Assembly: GCA_910586475.1 (NCBI GenBank)
Contig: CAJUHM010000028.1
Coordinates: forward strand, 1-33,162
From: an uncultured Muribaculaceae bacterium
GTDB taxonomy: Bacteria > Bacteroidota > Bacteroidia > Bacteroidales > Muribaculaceae
Direction: 5' to 3'
DNA: 33,162 bases
The translations under genes were made by a program, and so were the position numbers. Position 1 is the first letter of the stretch. Each line of letters begins with the position of its first letter. This document shows, piece by piece, positions 15,701-23,326 of this stretch. The notes beneath the pieces are model-generated. The model made no database searches. It worked only from the letters and a program-made list of their open reading frames with translations, and was not told where the DNA came from.

Positions 15701-17308
15701 GGCACGCTCGACCACGAACTCGAACAGATGTACTTCCAATACGGACGCTACCTCCTCATCTCAAGTTCAAGAGCCGGAAACATGCCCGCAAACCTTCAGG
15801 GCATGTGGCACAACAACACCGACGGTCCCTGGAGAGTCGACTACCACAACAACATCAACCTCCAGATGAACTACTGGCCAGCTACGAACACAAACCTGCT
15901 CGAATGCTTCACACCATTGATCGACTACGTCCGCGGGCTCGTCGAACCCGGAAAGCGCACCGCCACCGCCTACTACGGTGCCCGTGGCTGGACGGCCGAA
16001 GTCTCGACAAACATCTTCGGTTTCACCGCACCGCTCAACTCTTCCGACATGAGCTGGAACTACAACCCGACAGCCGGGCCTTGGCTTGCTTCTCAGCTCT
16101 GGGAATACTACGACTACACCCGCGACAAGGAATGGCTCCGCGAAACCGGCTATGACATCATAAAGGAAAGCGCCAACTTCTGCTCCGACCTACTCTACAG
16201 AACAAACGGAACCTACACATCCGCGCCATCCTACTCCCCCGAACACGGAACCGCCGACCTTGGCGCCACATATGCGAACGCCGTGACACGCGAAGTCCTT
16301 TCTGCCGCCATCAAGGCTGCCGAAATCCTGAATGTCGACAAAGAATCCGCCGCCGAATGGAAAGAAAAACTCGACAACATGTATCCCTACCAGATCGGCC
16401 GCTACGGACAGCTCCAGGAATGGTACAACGACATTGACGCCTACGGCGACACCCACCGCCACACCAACCATCTCTTCGGACTCCACCCCGGAACTACCAT
16501 CAACCCGATCGAACAGCCCGAACTCGCCGACGCCTGCAAAGAAACCCTTCGACAGCGTGGCGACGCTGCGACAGGATGGAGCATGGGATGGAAACTCAAC
16601 CACTGGGCACGACTCCTTGACGGAGACCACGCCTACACGCTCTTCCAGAACCTCCTCAAAGAAGGAACGGCCGACAACATGTGGGACCTCCATCCGCCGT
16701 TCCAGATCGACGGAAACTTCGGAGGAACAGCCGGTGTCGCCGAACTCTTCCTCCAGAGCCACACAGGCAAACTCCATCTGCTCCCCGCTCTCCCCTCTGA
16801 ATGGACCGATGGAAACGTAGCCGGACTCCTTGCCAGAGGAAACTTCGAAGTCGATATCCGCTACAACAAAAACAAACTCGACTTCGCTGTCATCCGCTCC
16901 AACGCCGGTGAACCCTGCACAGTCTACTACGACGGAAAAGAAGTCTCATTCGACACCGAAACCGGCAGCGAATACGTTGTCCGCTACGACGCCGATGCCG
17001 ACCGGCTGCAGCTCGACAACACTGGGGCCATCGGCTCTGTCACTGACGGAAACGATGATGACGACGCTATCGAAATCACCTCCGGACGTAACGCCAGAAA
17101 CCTTCATGTGACCCTTCGAAGCAAAGGCCTCGGTGCAATCGCCGTCAGCGCATACACCATCACCGGACAGCTCATAAAGACTGTAAGCATCAACAAGACT
17201 GACACTACCGTCGAATTCCCCTTCAGCTGCAACGCCGTTCCCGGCTGCTACATCCTGAAGGCCGAAGGTCCCGCGACATCCCTCGCAGGAAAATTCATCA
17301 TCCGATAG
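12788..17308 (+). CDS. Secreted multidomain GH95 glycoside hydrolase (alpha-L-fucosidase type)
   Basis: This 1506-residue exported enzyme probably removes fucose (GH95: 1,2-alpha-L-fucosidase; some members act on alpha-L-galactose) from host or plant glycans. The parts in order are: signal peptide (about 1-25); GEVED-type beta domain with FIDYDGDGDFNSD (about 30-200); an InlB-type beta repeat (about 203-278); a second GEVED domain with FVDWNGDGRFSAANE (about 280-470); a sialidase-N-terminal-like sandwich (about 476-615); and the GH95 catalytic region from about 628. The GH95 active-site residues all seem present: the NIN pair (Asn1022, Asn1024), Glu1152 in YSPEHG and Asp1308 in FQIDGNFGG. Residues about 1430-1506 form a C-terminal sorting-type beta domain (AYTITGQLIKTV ... 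GCYILKA ... GKFIIR). It is transcribed alone, with no SusC/D pair adjacent. The substrate linkage is inferred from family only. Confidence 0.93.
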   Translation: MKKVSNLFRWLACAGLFAPMICHATCNYPTMTRSDRDRYLTSFALTDGTSTTTIAVNQGSSYGSAIYLDKTSEPAFATFPGASVSFSGLSWKGEWMHAYLFIDYDGDGDFNSDVNADGSCSGELVCYSYYNGTNSIGAPAANNGGVKTTVMPSFTLPADLAPGSYKALMKIDWNDITPCGASDIGQNGGAAVEFTISINGINERTVTVASNDPARGSVAIAGHDSNTITIAGPVTLVATPVTGNSFINWTNAATNETISIDMETIINGNDDISVIGNFGDLAYPAMKRTFTNNSGQQNRYLKRVTTQGTETPEVFSATTSSQLPYTAFTASAGTYVTDGATIDKTATPIVVEHGLTSFEMTYYGWNDAINGNSAELGWTQEAYFVDWNGDGRFSAANEISAKGWSTMPNNDIYTGFTRQVTIPAGQAPGNYRMRVVFFEPASAAEQWHTTLFSTLNNQIRNGISYDFTVTIAEPKAMEITGSSVTPRNGRMDLESTDVILTTLNVTTSGSLSPVVLKNISLDYTGTSTADISNLRWIYSASGTLGNDVIASAGNASATMEFSTDKPLSPGNNYFMLVADASNSATLGNSVSVRINSAEFDNGNLTFDGEQNGAYTIVDDPDYTRGNALWFDTANSSTSGVAIWNTNDFSSTDTNPDQLWERKSFPIGNGSFGGNILGSVNRERVVLNEKTLWKGGPGTGASTYWDMNRTVSDATLSQIRTYLENGQNSLANSLVVSNYSGKINYDRNRFGVFTTMGEAYVSTGIADNSVSDYRRIINIDKSLAVVQFSANNVNYRRKYFCSYPDNVMVWNYTSDGGDQNLTFSFNSPQNVTSVEAVEGGLLYKGKLSNNSMQWAMRVYVRANGGGTVTPDASARTITVSSASDVDFILAADTDYKMNFNPSTTDAAAFVGENPVENINDWISAATKRSYDELYERHFEDYSALYGRTSISINPNEKFENLPTPTRLANYRKGTLDHELEQMYFQYGRYLLISSSRAGNMPANLQGMWHNNTDGPWRVDYHNNINLQMNYWPATNTNLLECFTPLIDYVRGLVEPGKRTATAYYGARGWTAEVSTNIFGFTAPLNSSDMSWNYNPTAGPWLASQLWEYYDYTRDKEWLRETGYDIIKESANFCSDLLYRTNGTYTSAPSYSPEHGTADLGATYANAVTREVLSAAIKAAEILNVDKESAAEWKEKLDNMYPYQIGRYGQLQEWYNDIDAYGDTHRHTNHLFGLHPGTTINPIEQPELADACKETLRQRGDAATGWSMGWKLNHWARLLDGDHAYTLFQNLLKEGTADNMWDLHPPFQIDGNFGGTAGVAELFLQSHTGKLHLLPALPSEWTDGNVAGLLARGNFEVDIRYNKNKLDFAVIRSNAGEPCTVYYDGKEVSFDTETGSEYVVRYDADADRLQLDNTGAIGSVTDGNDDDDAIEITSGRNARNLHVTLRSKGLGAIAVSAYTITGQLIKTVSINKTDTTVEFPFSCNAVPGCYILKAEGPATSLAGKFIIR

Positions 17309-17335
17309 ACCGCATCATCCGGTAGCCTGAAATCA

Positions 17336-17373
17336 AGCGGAGCGTCAGAAATCACGATTTCTGACGCTCCGCT
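17336..17373. terminator. Perfect 18-bp inverted repeat between convergent genes
   Basis: AGCGGAGCGTCAGAAATC (17336-17353) and GATTTCTGACGCTCCGCT (17356-17373) are perfectly complementary with only AC between them. It lies between the GH95 stop and the stop of the convergent RNA methyltransferase gene, so it is best read as a bidirectional terminator, although neither side has a long T run. Confidence 0.8.
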
Positions 17374-17412
17374 CCTTATATATAATACGTTTATATCATA
17401 CGCTCGCTGGAT

Positions 17413-18813
17413 TCAGCCTATCTCAAGCGCCTCGGGCAGCTCCGGCGGACGGCTGGAAATAATTCGCCACGCCCGCGGATAGAGATTATTCGCACGACTT
17501 CCCAGATTCTTAGCAAACCCCAACGGATTGCCACCGTAGGTCAGCAGGACGATTCCGCGCGGCGACCCCGCAGGCAAAACAATCGCCTCACAGCGGAGAT
17601 AGTCGATCGCTGTCGCGCGGTCAACCTCGACCTCACTGAACGCACTTCTGTTCAGAGCGCGGCTCATCGCAAGTTCCTGCGACGGAACGACATCACGCCC
17701 TTTAATGACACCGAGTTCGAGAGCCGGCACAAATGCGCCCCCGACACGGAAAACGGCTACAACACGGTCACCGTCGACTTTAATATCGGCCGGCCACTCC
17801 TTGCGGAGCCAGCCGGCAACCTCGCTCGGAACCGACGCCGTCCGGTCGCCCTTATTTGACTTGCGGCGATCCTTATCCTTCCGTCTGGCCGCAACCGGTG
17901 CCCCTGCAGACATCAGCCCGTCATCAGGCTTGCGCACAACAGCCATAAAAAGCCCCTCGCCCTCGATGAGTCCCGGAATAAACCGGCACGCCGGCATTGT
18001 TCCTGTCAGAGCAGGAGCGATCCCCCACGCCTCATCAACAGGAATAGCCACCGGCTCGGCACCGTATTCCTCAGCAAGCCAGCCAAGCGTCGACTCATCT
18101 TCTGTCGTATTGAATGTGCAGGTACTGTAGACAAGGTATCCCCCCGGACGAAGTGCGCCCCACAGATTGCCGAGAATCTCATGCTGCAGACGGCTGCACT
18201 GTTCGACAAGACCATCGCTCCACTGACCGACGGCATCCTCATCCTTCCTCATCATCCCCTCGCCAGAACAGGGCACATCCGCCACAACAATGTCGAACAC
18301 ACCCTCCATCTGAGAGAACCGCGACGTATCGCCCTGAGTGACCACGACATAGGGATAGCCCCATTTGGCCAGATTCTCACGGAGCACAGCAGCCCGCTTG
18401 GCTACAAACTCATTGGCCACGACCACACATCCCTCGGGAAGAGCGTCGATGACAGCCGTAGTCTTTCCGCCCGGAGCCGCGCACGCATCCAGAACCGTCA
18501 GCGGCCCTGCGGCATTGCGCGTCAGTTCGCCGACAACATGGCCGACAAACATCGACGACGCATCCTGCACATAGTAAAGGCCCTGATGCAACGCCGGATC
18601 AAACGTAAAAGCCGGACGCTCCGAAAGATGGAATCCGGCATCGTTCCACCCGACACGACGTCCGCCGGCGACACTCTTTCCCGCGCCGGTCTTCCCGCCG
18701 TTGAGCCTGACTGCGACCGACGGTTCGCCGCCGAGCGCGTCAATAAGAGTTGCAAGCCAGGGAGGTGGCCCGCAACTCTTCATTCGGTTTATGAAACCCT
18801 CCGGAACTGCCAT
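17413..18813 (-). CDS. RNA 5-methylcytosine methyltransferase, NOL1/NOP2/Sun family (RsmF-like)
   Basis: The protein transfers methyl from SAM to C5 of a cytosine in rRNA or tRNA. The SAM loop DACAAPGGKT is at residues 109-118. The two family cysteines are in DVPCSGEGM (Cys182) and YSTCTFN (Cys232, the nucleophile in this family). A C-terminal extension of about 170 residues, ending in a segment with YPRAWRI, matches the RNA-binding tail of RsmF/YebU-type enzymes, and 466 residues is the usual size. The start ATG overlaps the stop of pfkA by one base (TGATG), so translation is probably coupled. The exact target site is unknown. Confidence 0.92.
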   Translation of the reverse strand: MAVPEGFINRMKSCGPPPWLATLIDALGGEPSVAVRLNGGKTGAGKSVAGGRRVGWNDAGFHLSERPAFTFDPALHQGLYYVQDASSMFVGHVVGELTRNAAGPLTVLDACAAPGGKTTAVIDALPEGCVVVANEFVAKRAAVLRENLAKWGYPYVVVTQGDTSRFSQMEGVFDIVVADVPCSGEGMMRKDEDAVGQWSDGLVEQCSRLQHEILGNLWGALRPGGYLVYSTCTFNTTEDESTLGWLAEEYGAEPVAIPVDEAWGIAPALTGTMPACRFIPGLIEGEGLFMAVVRKPDDGLMSAGAPVAARRKDKDRRKSNKGDRTASVPSEVAGWLRKEWPADIKVDGDRVVAVFRVGGAFVPALELGVIKGRDVVPSQELAMSRALNRSAFSEVEVDRATAIDYLRCEAIVLPAGSPRGIVLLTYGGNPLGFAKNLGSRANNLYPRAWRIISSRPPELPEALEIG

Positions 18814-19793
18814 CAGATCGACAGACGGCGCAGTGTGTCAAGAAGGCCCTGATTGATAGGCTTGTCGTTTTTGATCGCTCTCGTAAACGGAACGTAGACA
18901 ATCGTATCATTCTGAATTCCGATCATGACGTTGCGCTGATCGTCAAGAAGAGCGTCGATAGCGGCCGCCCCCATGCGCGAGGCAAGGATTCGGTCATAGG
19001 CTGTCGGCGAGCCGCCTCGCTGCAGGTGGCCCAGAATCGAGACACGCACATCATAGCCCGGATACTCATTCTTAACACGCTCTGCCATACCCATCGCACC
19101 ACCGGTCACAGGGCTTTCGGCCACAAGTACGATCGAAGAGTTCTTCGATTTGCGGAATCCGTTCTGGATCAGTTCTGCCAACTGGTCGACCTGCGTCGAG
19201 ATCTCCGGAATAATCGCTGCCTCAGCTCCGGAAGCGATAGCCCCGTTAAGCGCAAGGAATCCCGCATCGCGGCCCATCACCTCGATAAAGAACAGACGTT
19301 CGTGTGAGGTGGCCGTGTCTCGGATCTTGTCGACACACTCCATGATCGTATTGAGCGCCGTGTCATAGCCGATTGTCGAATCAGTGCCGTAGAGGTCGTT
19401 GTCAATTGTGCCCGGCAGACCGATAATCGGGAAATTAAACTCCTTGGCAAATATGCGCGCACCTGTCAGCGAACCGTCTCCGCCGATGACGACGAGCGCG
19501 TCGATCTCATGACGGCGGATATTGTCATAGGCAAGCTGGCGACCTTCTGGAGTCTGGAATTCCGGACAGCGCGCTGTCTTAAGAATCGTACCGCCCATCT
19601 GAATGATGTTCGACACATTCTGGGTCTTGAACTCGACGATTTCATCGGAAATCAGACCACGGTAACCGCGGTAAATACCTTTTACCCGGAATCCACTGTA
19701 GATTGCCGATCTGGTCACTGCGCGGATTGCCGCATTCATGCCGGGTGCGTCACCTCCGGAGGTCAGGATGCCTATACATTTGATTTCTGACAT
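18813..19793 (-). CDS. pfkA: ATP-dependent 6-phosphofructokinase
   Basis: This enzyme phosphorylates fructose 6-phosphate, the committed step of glycolysis. The 326-residue length is typical for bacterial PfkA. Motifs are GILTSGGDAPGMNAAIR (ATP loop), GGDGS (104-108) and PGTIDND (127-133) with catalytic Asp131, GRDAGFLA, and the C-terminal LGHLQRGGSPTAYDR. Gly after GGD and the PGTIDND form (not PKTIDND) indicate the ATP-using rather than the pyrophosphate-using type. It is followed by the overlapping RNA methyltransferase gene. The -7 box at 19856-19863 gives a leader of about 60 nt, which contains short tandem repeats. Confidence 0.97.
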   Translation of the reverse strand: MSEIKCIGILTSGGDAPGMNAAIRAVTRSAIYSGFRVKGIYRGYRGLISDEIVEFKTQNVSNIIQMGGTILKTARCPEFQTPEGRQLAYDNIRRHEIDALVVIGGDGSLTGARIFAKEFNFPIIGLPGTIDNDLYGTDSTIGYDTALNTIMECVDKIRDTATSHERLFFIEVMGRDAGFLALNGAIASGAEAAIIPEISTQVDQLAELIQNGFRKSKNSSIVLVAESPVTGGAMGMAERVKNEYPGYDVRVSILGHLQRGGSPTAYDRILASRMGAAAIDALLDDQRNVMIGIQNDTIVYVPFTRAIKNDKPINQGLLDTLRRLSI

Positions 19794-19818
19794 GATGAGT
19801 TTTTTATTTTTGGTTGAT

Positions 19819-19844
19819 TATTCAGTTATTCAGTTATCAGTTAC
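19819..19844. repeat. Short tandem repeat in the pfkA leader
   Basis: The plus strand reads ATTATTCAGTTATTCAGTTATCAGTTAC in this interval: three successive CAGTT units, two of them in TTATTCAG context. It lies between the pfkA start and its predicted promoter. It could vary in copy number by slippage; a function is not evident. Confidence 0.6.
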
Positions 19845-19855
19845 TTACGTTTTTG

Positions 19856-19863
19856 CAAATATA
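19856..19863 (-). promoter_or_regulatory. -7 element of the pfkA operon
   Basis: The minus strand reads TATATTTG, a perfect match to TAnnTTTG. The -33 region is not clear. It lies 63 nt upstream of the pfkA ATG, between pfkA and miaB. Confidence 0.55.
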
Positions 19864-19903
19864 CAGATTATTTTCGGAGTGGCCGAGTTTTTATCGTTTT
19901 TTA

Positions 19904-21268
19904 TCACTCGCCGATCAGTGTCGCCGACGTCGAGCTGACAATCTTGATTCTGACTGTCTCTCCGACCTTGTAGCCGCGCCGAGGGACAACGACTGTCATG
20001 TTCTGAGGCGTCCGGCCGACCATCTGGTCCTTAGACCGCTTGGCGACACCCTCGAGAAGAACCTCGACCTCCTTGCCCACCATCCGGCGGTGAGACTCCG
20101 TCGAAAGCTCATTCTGAAGAGCTATCATTCTGTTCAGGCGGTCGATCTTAACCTCCTCCGCGACATTGTCCGGCATGATCTTCGAGGCGACTGTCCCCGG
20201 ACGCTCGGAATACTTGAACATAAACGCCGAGTCAAAACCGACCTCGCGCATCAGGCTGAGAGTCTCCTGAAAATCCTCCTCGGTTTCGCCGTGGAATCCG
20301 GTGAACATATCCGTTGACACTGCACAATCGGGAATAATGCGCCGGATCGCAGCGATCCGGTCGAGATACCACTCGCGCGTATAGTGGCGGTTCATAGCCT
20401 TCAACACCTTATTGCTTCCGCTCTGAACCGGCAGATGGATATGATTGCATATGTTCGGATAGCGGGCGATAGTCTCCAGAATCTCGTCTGACATATCCTT
20501 CGGATGCGACGTCGTGAACCTCACCCTCATCTCCGGAGCCGCCTCGGCAACCGCAGCAAGCAGACGCGCGAACGAAACCGGTTCATCACCCTCACTGCCC
20601 GTATAATTATAGGAATTGACATTCTGACCCAAAAGCGTCACCTCCCGGTAGCCCTTCGAGCAAAGGTCCTCCAGCTCGGCGAGAATCGACGGAAGCTCGC
20701 GGGAACGTTCACGCCCGCGCGTATAAGGCACGATGCAGTACGAGCAGAAATTATTGCAGCCGCGCATGATCGAGATGAAGCCGCTGACAAGATTTCCCGG
20801 CAATCTGACCGGAATAACCTCGCGATAGGTCTCCGTCGTGCTCAGTTCGACATTGATCGCCTTTTCGCCCGCCTCGACCGACGCAAAAAGCGAAGGTAGA
20901 TCGAGATAGCTGTCAGGGCCCGCGACAAGATCGACACCGCGGTTCTCGATCAGATCATCCTTGACACGCTCGGCCATGCAGCCGATCACACCGATAATCA
21001 GGCCGCGGGCGACGCGTTTGCGACGCAACGACCCGAGAAACTGCAGGCGCGAAAGAATCTTCTGTTCGGCATTGTCGCGGATCGAGCAGGTATTGAGCAA
21101 AACGGCGTCCGCCTCCTCTATGTTTTCAGTCAGTTCATAGCCCGACATCTTCATGATCGCGACAACGACCTCAGTATCGGCCACATTCATCTGACACCCG
21201 TATGTTTCCATATAAAGACGCTTGCTTGAAGCGCTTTCTCCGGGTGAAATATTATTATTCAAGTCCAA
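19904..21268 (-). CDS. miaB: tRNA-2-methylthio-N6-dimethylallyladenosine synthase (MiaB)
   Basis: This radical-SAM enzyme adds a methylthio group to position 2 of i6A37 in tRNAs reading UNN codons. The N-terminal domain carries the three cysteines of the auxiliary 4Fe-4S cluster (Cys25 in YGCQMN, Cys61 in NTCSIRDNAEQK, Cys97 in GCMAER). The radical-SAM CxxxCxxC is in CNNFCSYC (171, 175, 178), followed by PYTRGRERSR. A TRAM domain closes the protein (about 390-454, ending in VRIKIVSSTSATLIGE). The 454-residue length is normal. NTCSIRDNAEQK favours MiaB over RimO or MtaB. The -7 box TAAATTTG lies about 38 nt upstream. Confidence 0.95.
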   Translation of the reverse strand: MDLNNNISPGESASSKRLYMETYGCQMNVADTEVVVAIMKMSGYELTENIEEADAVLLNTCSIRDNAEQKILSRLQFLGSLRRKRVARGLIIGVIGCMAERVKDDLIENRGVDLVAGPDSYLDLPSLFASVEAGEKAINVELSTTETYREVIPVRLPGNLVSGFISIMRGCNNFCSYCIVPYTRGRERSRELPSILAELEDLCSKGYREVTLLGQNVNSYNYTGSEGDEPVSFARLLAAVAEAAPEMRVRFTTSHPKDMSDEILETIARYPNICNHIHLPVQSGSNKVLKAMNRHYTREWYLDRIAAIRRIIPDCAVSTDMFTGFHGETEEDFQETLSLMREVGFDSAFMFKYSERPGTVASKIMPDNVAEEVKIDRLNRMIALQNELSTESHRRMVGKEVEVLLEGVAKRSKDQMVGRTPQNMTVVVPRRGYKVGETVRIKIVSSTSATLIGE

Positions 21269-21306
21269 AACTATTGTATATTGTTAGATAATTCTCTATT
21301 TTTGCA

Positions 21307-21314
21307 CAAATTTA
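21307..21314 (-). promoter_or_regulatory. -7 element of miaB
   Basis: The minus strand reads TAAATTTG, matching TAnnTTTG; no good -33 is visible. The rest of the 21269-21484 gap is the CoA-transferase leader. It holds short palindromes (TCAGATCTGA, GGGATCCC) and TATTTTTA ten bases before that gene's ATG, a near match to the -7 box. Confidence 0.5.
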
Positions 21315-21484
21315 CGAATTTTCCGCAATAGAGTGTGGTCCGATCCGAATGAATTTTAGGATTACCCTCTTTTTCAGATCTGACGGCTCTCGCGACCGCC
21401 CGCTCACCCACGGGATCCCTCCCTTGGCAGCCCTCCGCTCGATTGCTTAAATCATTATTAAATTAGTATTTTTAGAATATAGCA

Positions 21485-22981
21485 ATGGCTTTCCCTATTA
21501 TCACACCGAAAGAAGCTGCCGCCATGATCAACAACGGCGACGTGCTCGGCCTGTCGGGCTTCACTGCTGCCGGCTCGCCGAAGGTTGTCACTGAGGCCCT
21601 CGCCGAACGCGCTGAAAAAGAACACGCTGAAGGACGCCCGTTCAAAGTCGACCTCTTCACCGGAGCTTCGACAAACCGCTGGGCCGACGGTGCGCTCGCT
21701 AAAGCAAACGCCATCGGCCGACGCTCCCCCTACCAGAACACCCCCGACCTGCGTCAGCGCATCAACAGCCATGACGCACACTATTTCGACCTACACCTCT
21801 CTGAACTCTCTCAGAAATTCCGCTATGGCTTCTACGGCCGGCTCGACTGGGCCATCGTCGAAGTTGCCGAAGTGTTCGACAACGGCGAAGTCGTTCTCGG
21901 AATTGGCGCCGGCAACGTCCCGACCTACGTCAAATATGCCAAACATGTCATCCTCGAGCTCAACTCGAAACTTCCACGTGACCTCTACGGCCTCCACGAC
22001 ATCTACATGCCCCTCGATCCTCCCAACCGCCGGGAGATACCAATCTTCAAGCCCAGCGACCGTATCGGAAGCCCCGTCGTGAAGATCGATCCTGAAAAAA
22101 TCGTCGGCGTAGTCCACAGCGACCACTACGACGGAATCAAAGGATTCTCCGAACTCGACGACAACACCCTCCAGATCGGAGCAAACGTCTGCAACTTCCT
22201 CATCGGCGAAATCAAAGCCGGACGCATCCCGAAGACATTCCTCCCCCTCCAGTCTGGAGTCGGCAACGTCGCCAACGCCGTCCTCTACGGACTCGCAGCC
22301 TCAAAAGACATCCCTCGCTTCGAAATGTACACCGAAGTTATCCAGGACGCCGTAATCGAGCTGATGAAAATGGACCGTTGCAAATTCGGCTCGACATGCG
22401 CCCTGACGATCTCCGACAAAGCCGAGCGCGAGATCATGAGCAACCTCGACTTCTTCCGCGACAAGATCGTGATCCGGCCCGCTGAAATATCCAACAGCCC
22501 GGAAGTTATCCGCCGACTCGGAGTCATCGCGATGAACACCGCCCTCGAAGCAGACATCTTCGGATGCATCAACTCAACCCATGTGCTCGGCACCCGAATG
22601 ATGAACGGCATCGGAGGCTCAGGCGACTTCACCCGCAACGGCTACATCTCGATCTTTTCATGTCCCTCTGTCACAAAAGGCGGCATGATCTCCAACATCG
22701 TTCCGATGTGTTCCCACATCGACCACACCGAGCACTCCGTCGACGTAATCATCACTGACCAGGGCATCGCCGACCTCCGCGGACTCGACGCCGTCCAGCG
22801 CGCCGAAGCAATCATAAACAACTGCGCACACCCGATGTACCGTCCTCTCCTTCAGGACTACCTGCGACTCAACAAAAACGGAAACATCCCCCACTCGCTC
22901 GAAGCTTCTCTCGCCTTCCACACCGCCTTCAAGGCAACAGGCGACATGCGCAACGTCGACTGGGCCAAATACGGATTCTGA
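21485..22981 (+). CDS. Acetyl-CoA hydrolase/transferase (class I CoA transferase, succinate:acetate type)
   Basis: Members of this family move CoA between acetyl- and succinyl- or propionyl-type acids, or hydrolyse acetyl-CoA; in gut Bacteroidota this fits succinate/propionate and acetate fermentation. The protein has 498 residues, the usual size. It starts with a GDVLGLSGFTAAGSPK glycine-rich segment, followed by LFTGAST and PLQSGVGNVANAV. The likely catalytic Glu284 sits in FEMYTEVIQDA, and later come GSGDF and PMCSHIDHTEHSVDVIITD-type segments with DLRGL. It is transcribed alone and is closed by a strong hairpin. Acceptor specificity cannot be read from sequence. Confidence 0.93.
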   Translation: MAFPIITPKEAAAMINNGDVLGLSGFTAAGSPKVVTEALAERAEKEHAEGRPFKVDLFTGASTNRWADGALAKANAIGRRSPYQNTPDLRQRINSHDAHYFDLHLSELSQKFRYGFYGRLDWAIVEVAEVFDNGEVVLGIGAGNVPTYVKYAKHVILELNSKLPRDLYGLHDIYMPLDPPNRREIPIFKPSDRIGSPVVKIDPEKIVGVVHSDHYDGIKGFSELDDNTLQIGANVCNFLIGEIKAGRIPKTFLPLQSGVGNVANAVLYGLAASKDIPRFEMYTEVIQDAVIELMKMDRCKFGSTCALTISDKAEREIMSNLDFFRDKIVIRPAEISNSPEVIRRLGVIAMNTALEADIFGCINSTHVLGTRMMNGIGGSGDFTRNGYISIFSCPSVTKGGMISNIVPMCSHIDHTEHSVDVIITDQGIADLRGLDAVQRAEAIINNCAHPMYRPLLQDYLRLNKNGNIPHSLEASLAFHTAFKATGDMRNVDWAKYGF

Positions 22982-22995
22982 TCCCGTCAATCATA

Positions 22996-23046
22996 AACGC
23001 TGACAGGCGACCGCCTCAAAACCTGAGGCAGTCGCCTGTCAGCGTT
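22996..23046 (+). terminator. Strong hairpin after the CoA-transferase gene
   Basis: AACGCTGACAGGCGAC (22996-23011) pairs perfectly with GTCGCCTGTCAGCGTT (23031-23046). After one mismatch GCCTCA pairs with TGAGGC around AAACC. It starts 15 nt after the stop codon. A C run rather than a T run follows. Confidence 0.85.
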
Positions 23047-23102
23047 AACACCCCCCCAAAATGAGATTCTTCAATTATTTTCACTCATTTTTTGGAAAAT
23101 TG

Positions 23103-23133
23103 TTTGAAAAATTAAAAAAACTCTTTACATTTG
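23103..23133 (+). promoter_or_regulatory. Promoter of the exported 419-residue protein gene
   Basis: TTTG (23103-23106), 19 nt, then TACATTTG (23126-23133) is an ideal Bacteroidetes promoter. The predicted leader, about 23138-23326, is nearly 190 nt. It shows a possible five-codon ORF (ATGGTGAAGGCATTTTGA from about 23154) but no strong helix. Confidence 0.85.
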
Positions 23134-23326
23134 CAACCTCTAAGGGACAAAAAGATGGTGAAGGCATTTTGACACCGACAGTATCCGTATCACTGCTCGA
23201 TCGATTTTCTTCATGGCTATTCGTCTTTTTCAATTACACAATAGTACAATTTCCAGTCATAATCGTCCGACGACCTGATAGTCAAAGACCGAGTTTAAAT
23301 TCAATAACCCAATAAAAAATTCAAAA

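Noticed and set aside
15254..16777. Long antisense open frames inside the GH95 gene and dnaG
   Set aside because: They follow from the C-rich coding strand, have low-complexity composition and sit opposite well-conserved genes.
23061..23315. 84-codon ORF upstream of the 419-residue protein
   Set aside because: It contains an ideal promoter (23103-23133), has A/T-driven composition and no recognisable features; read as leader DNA.
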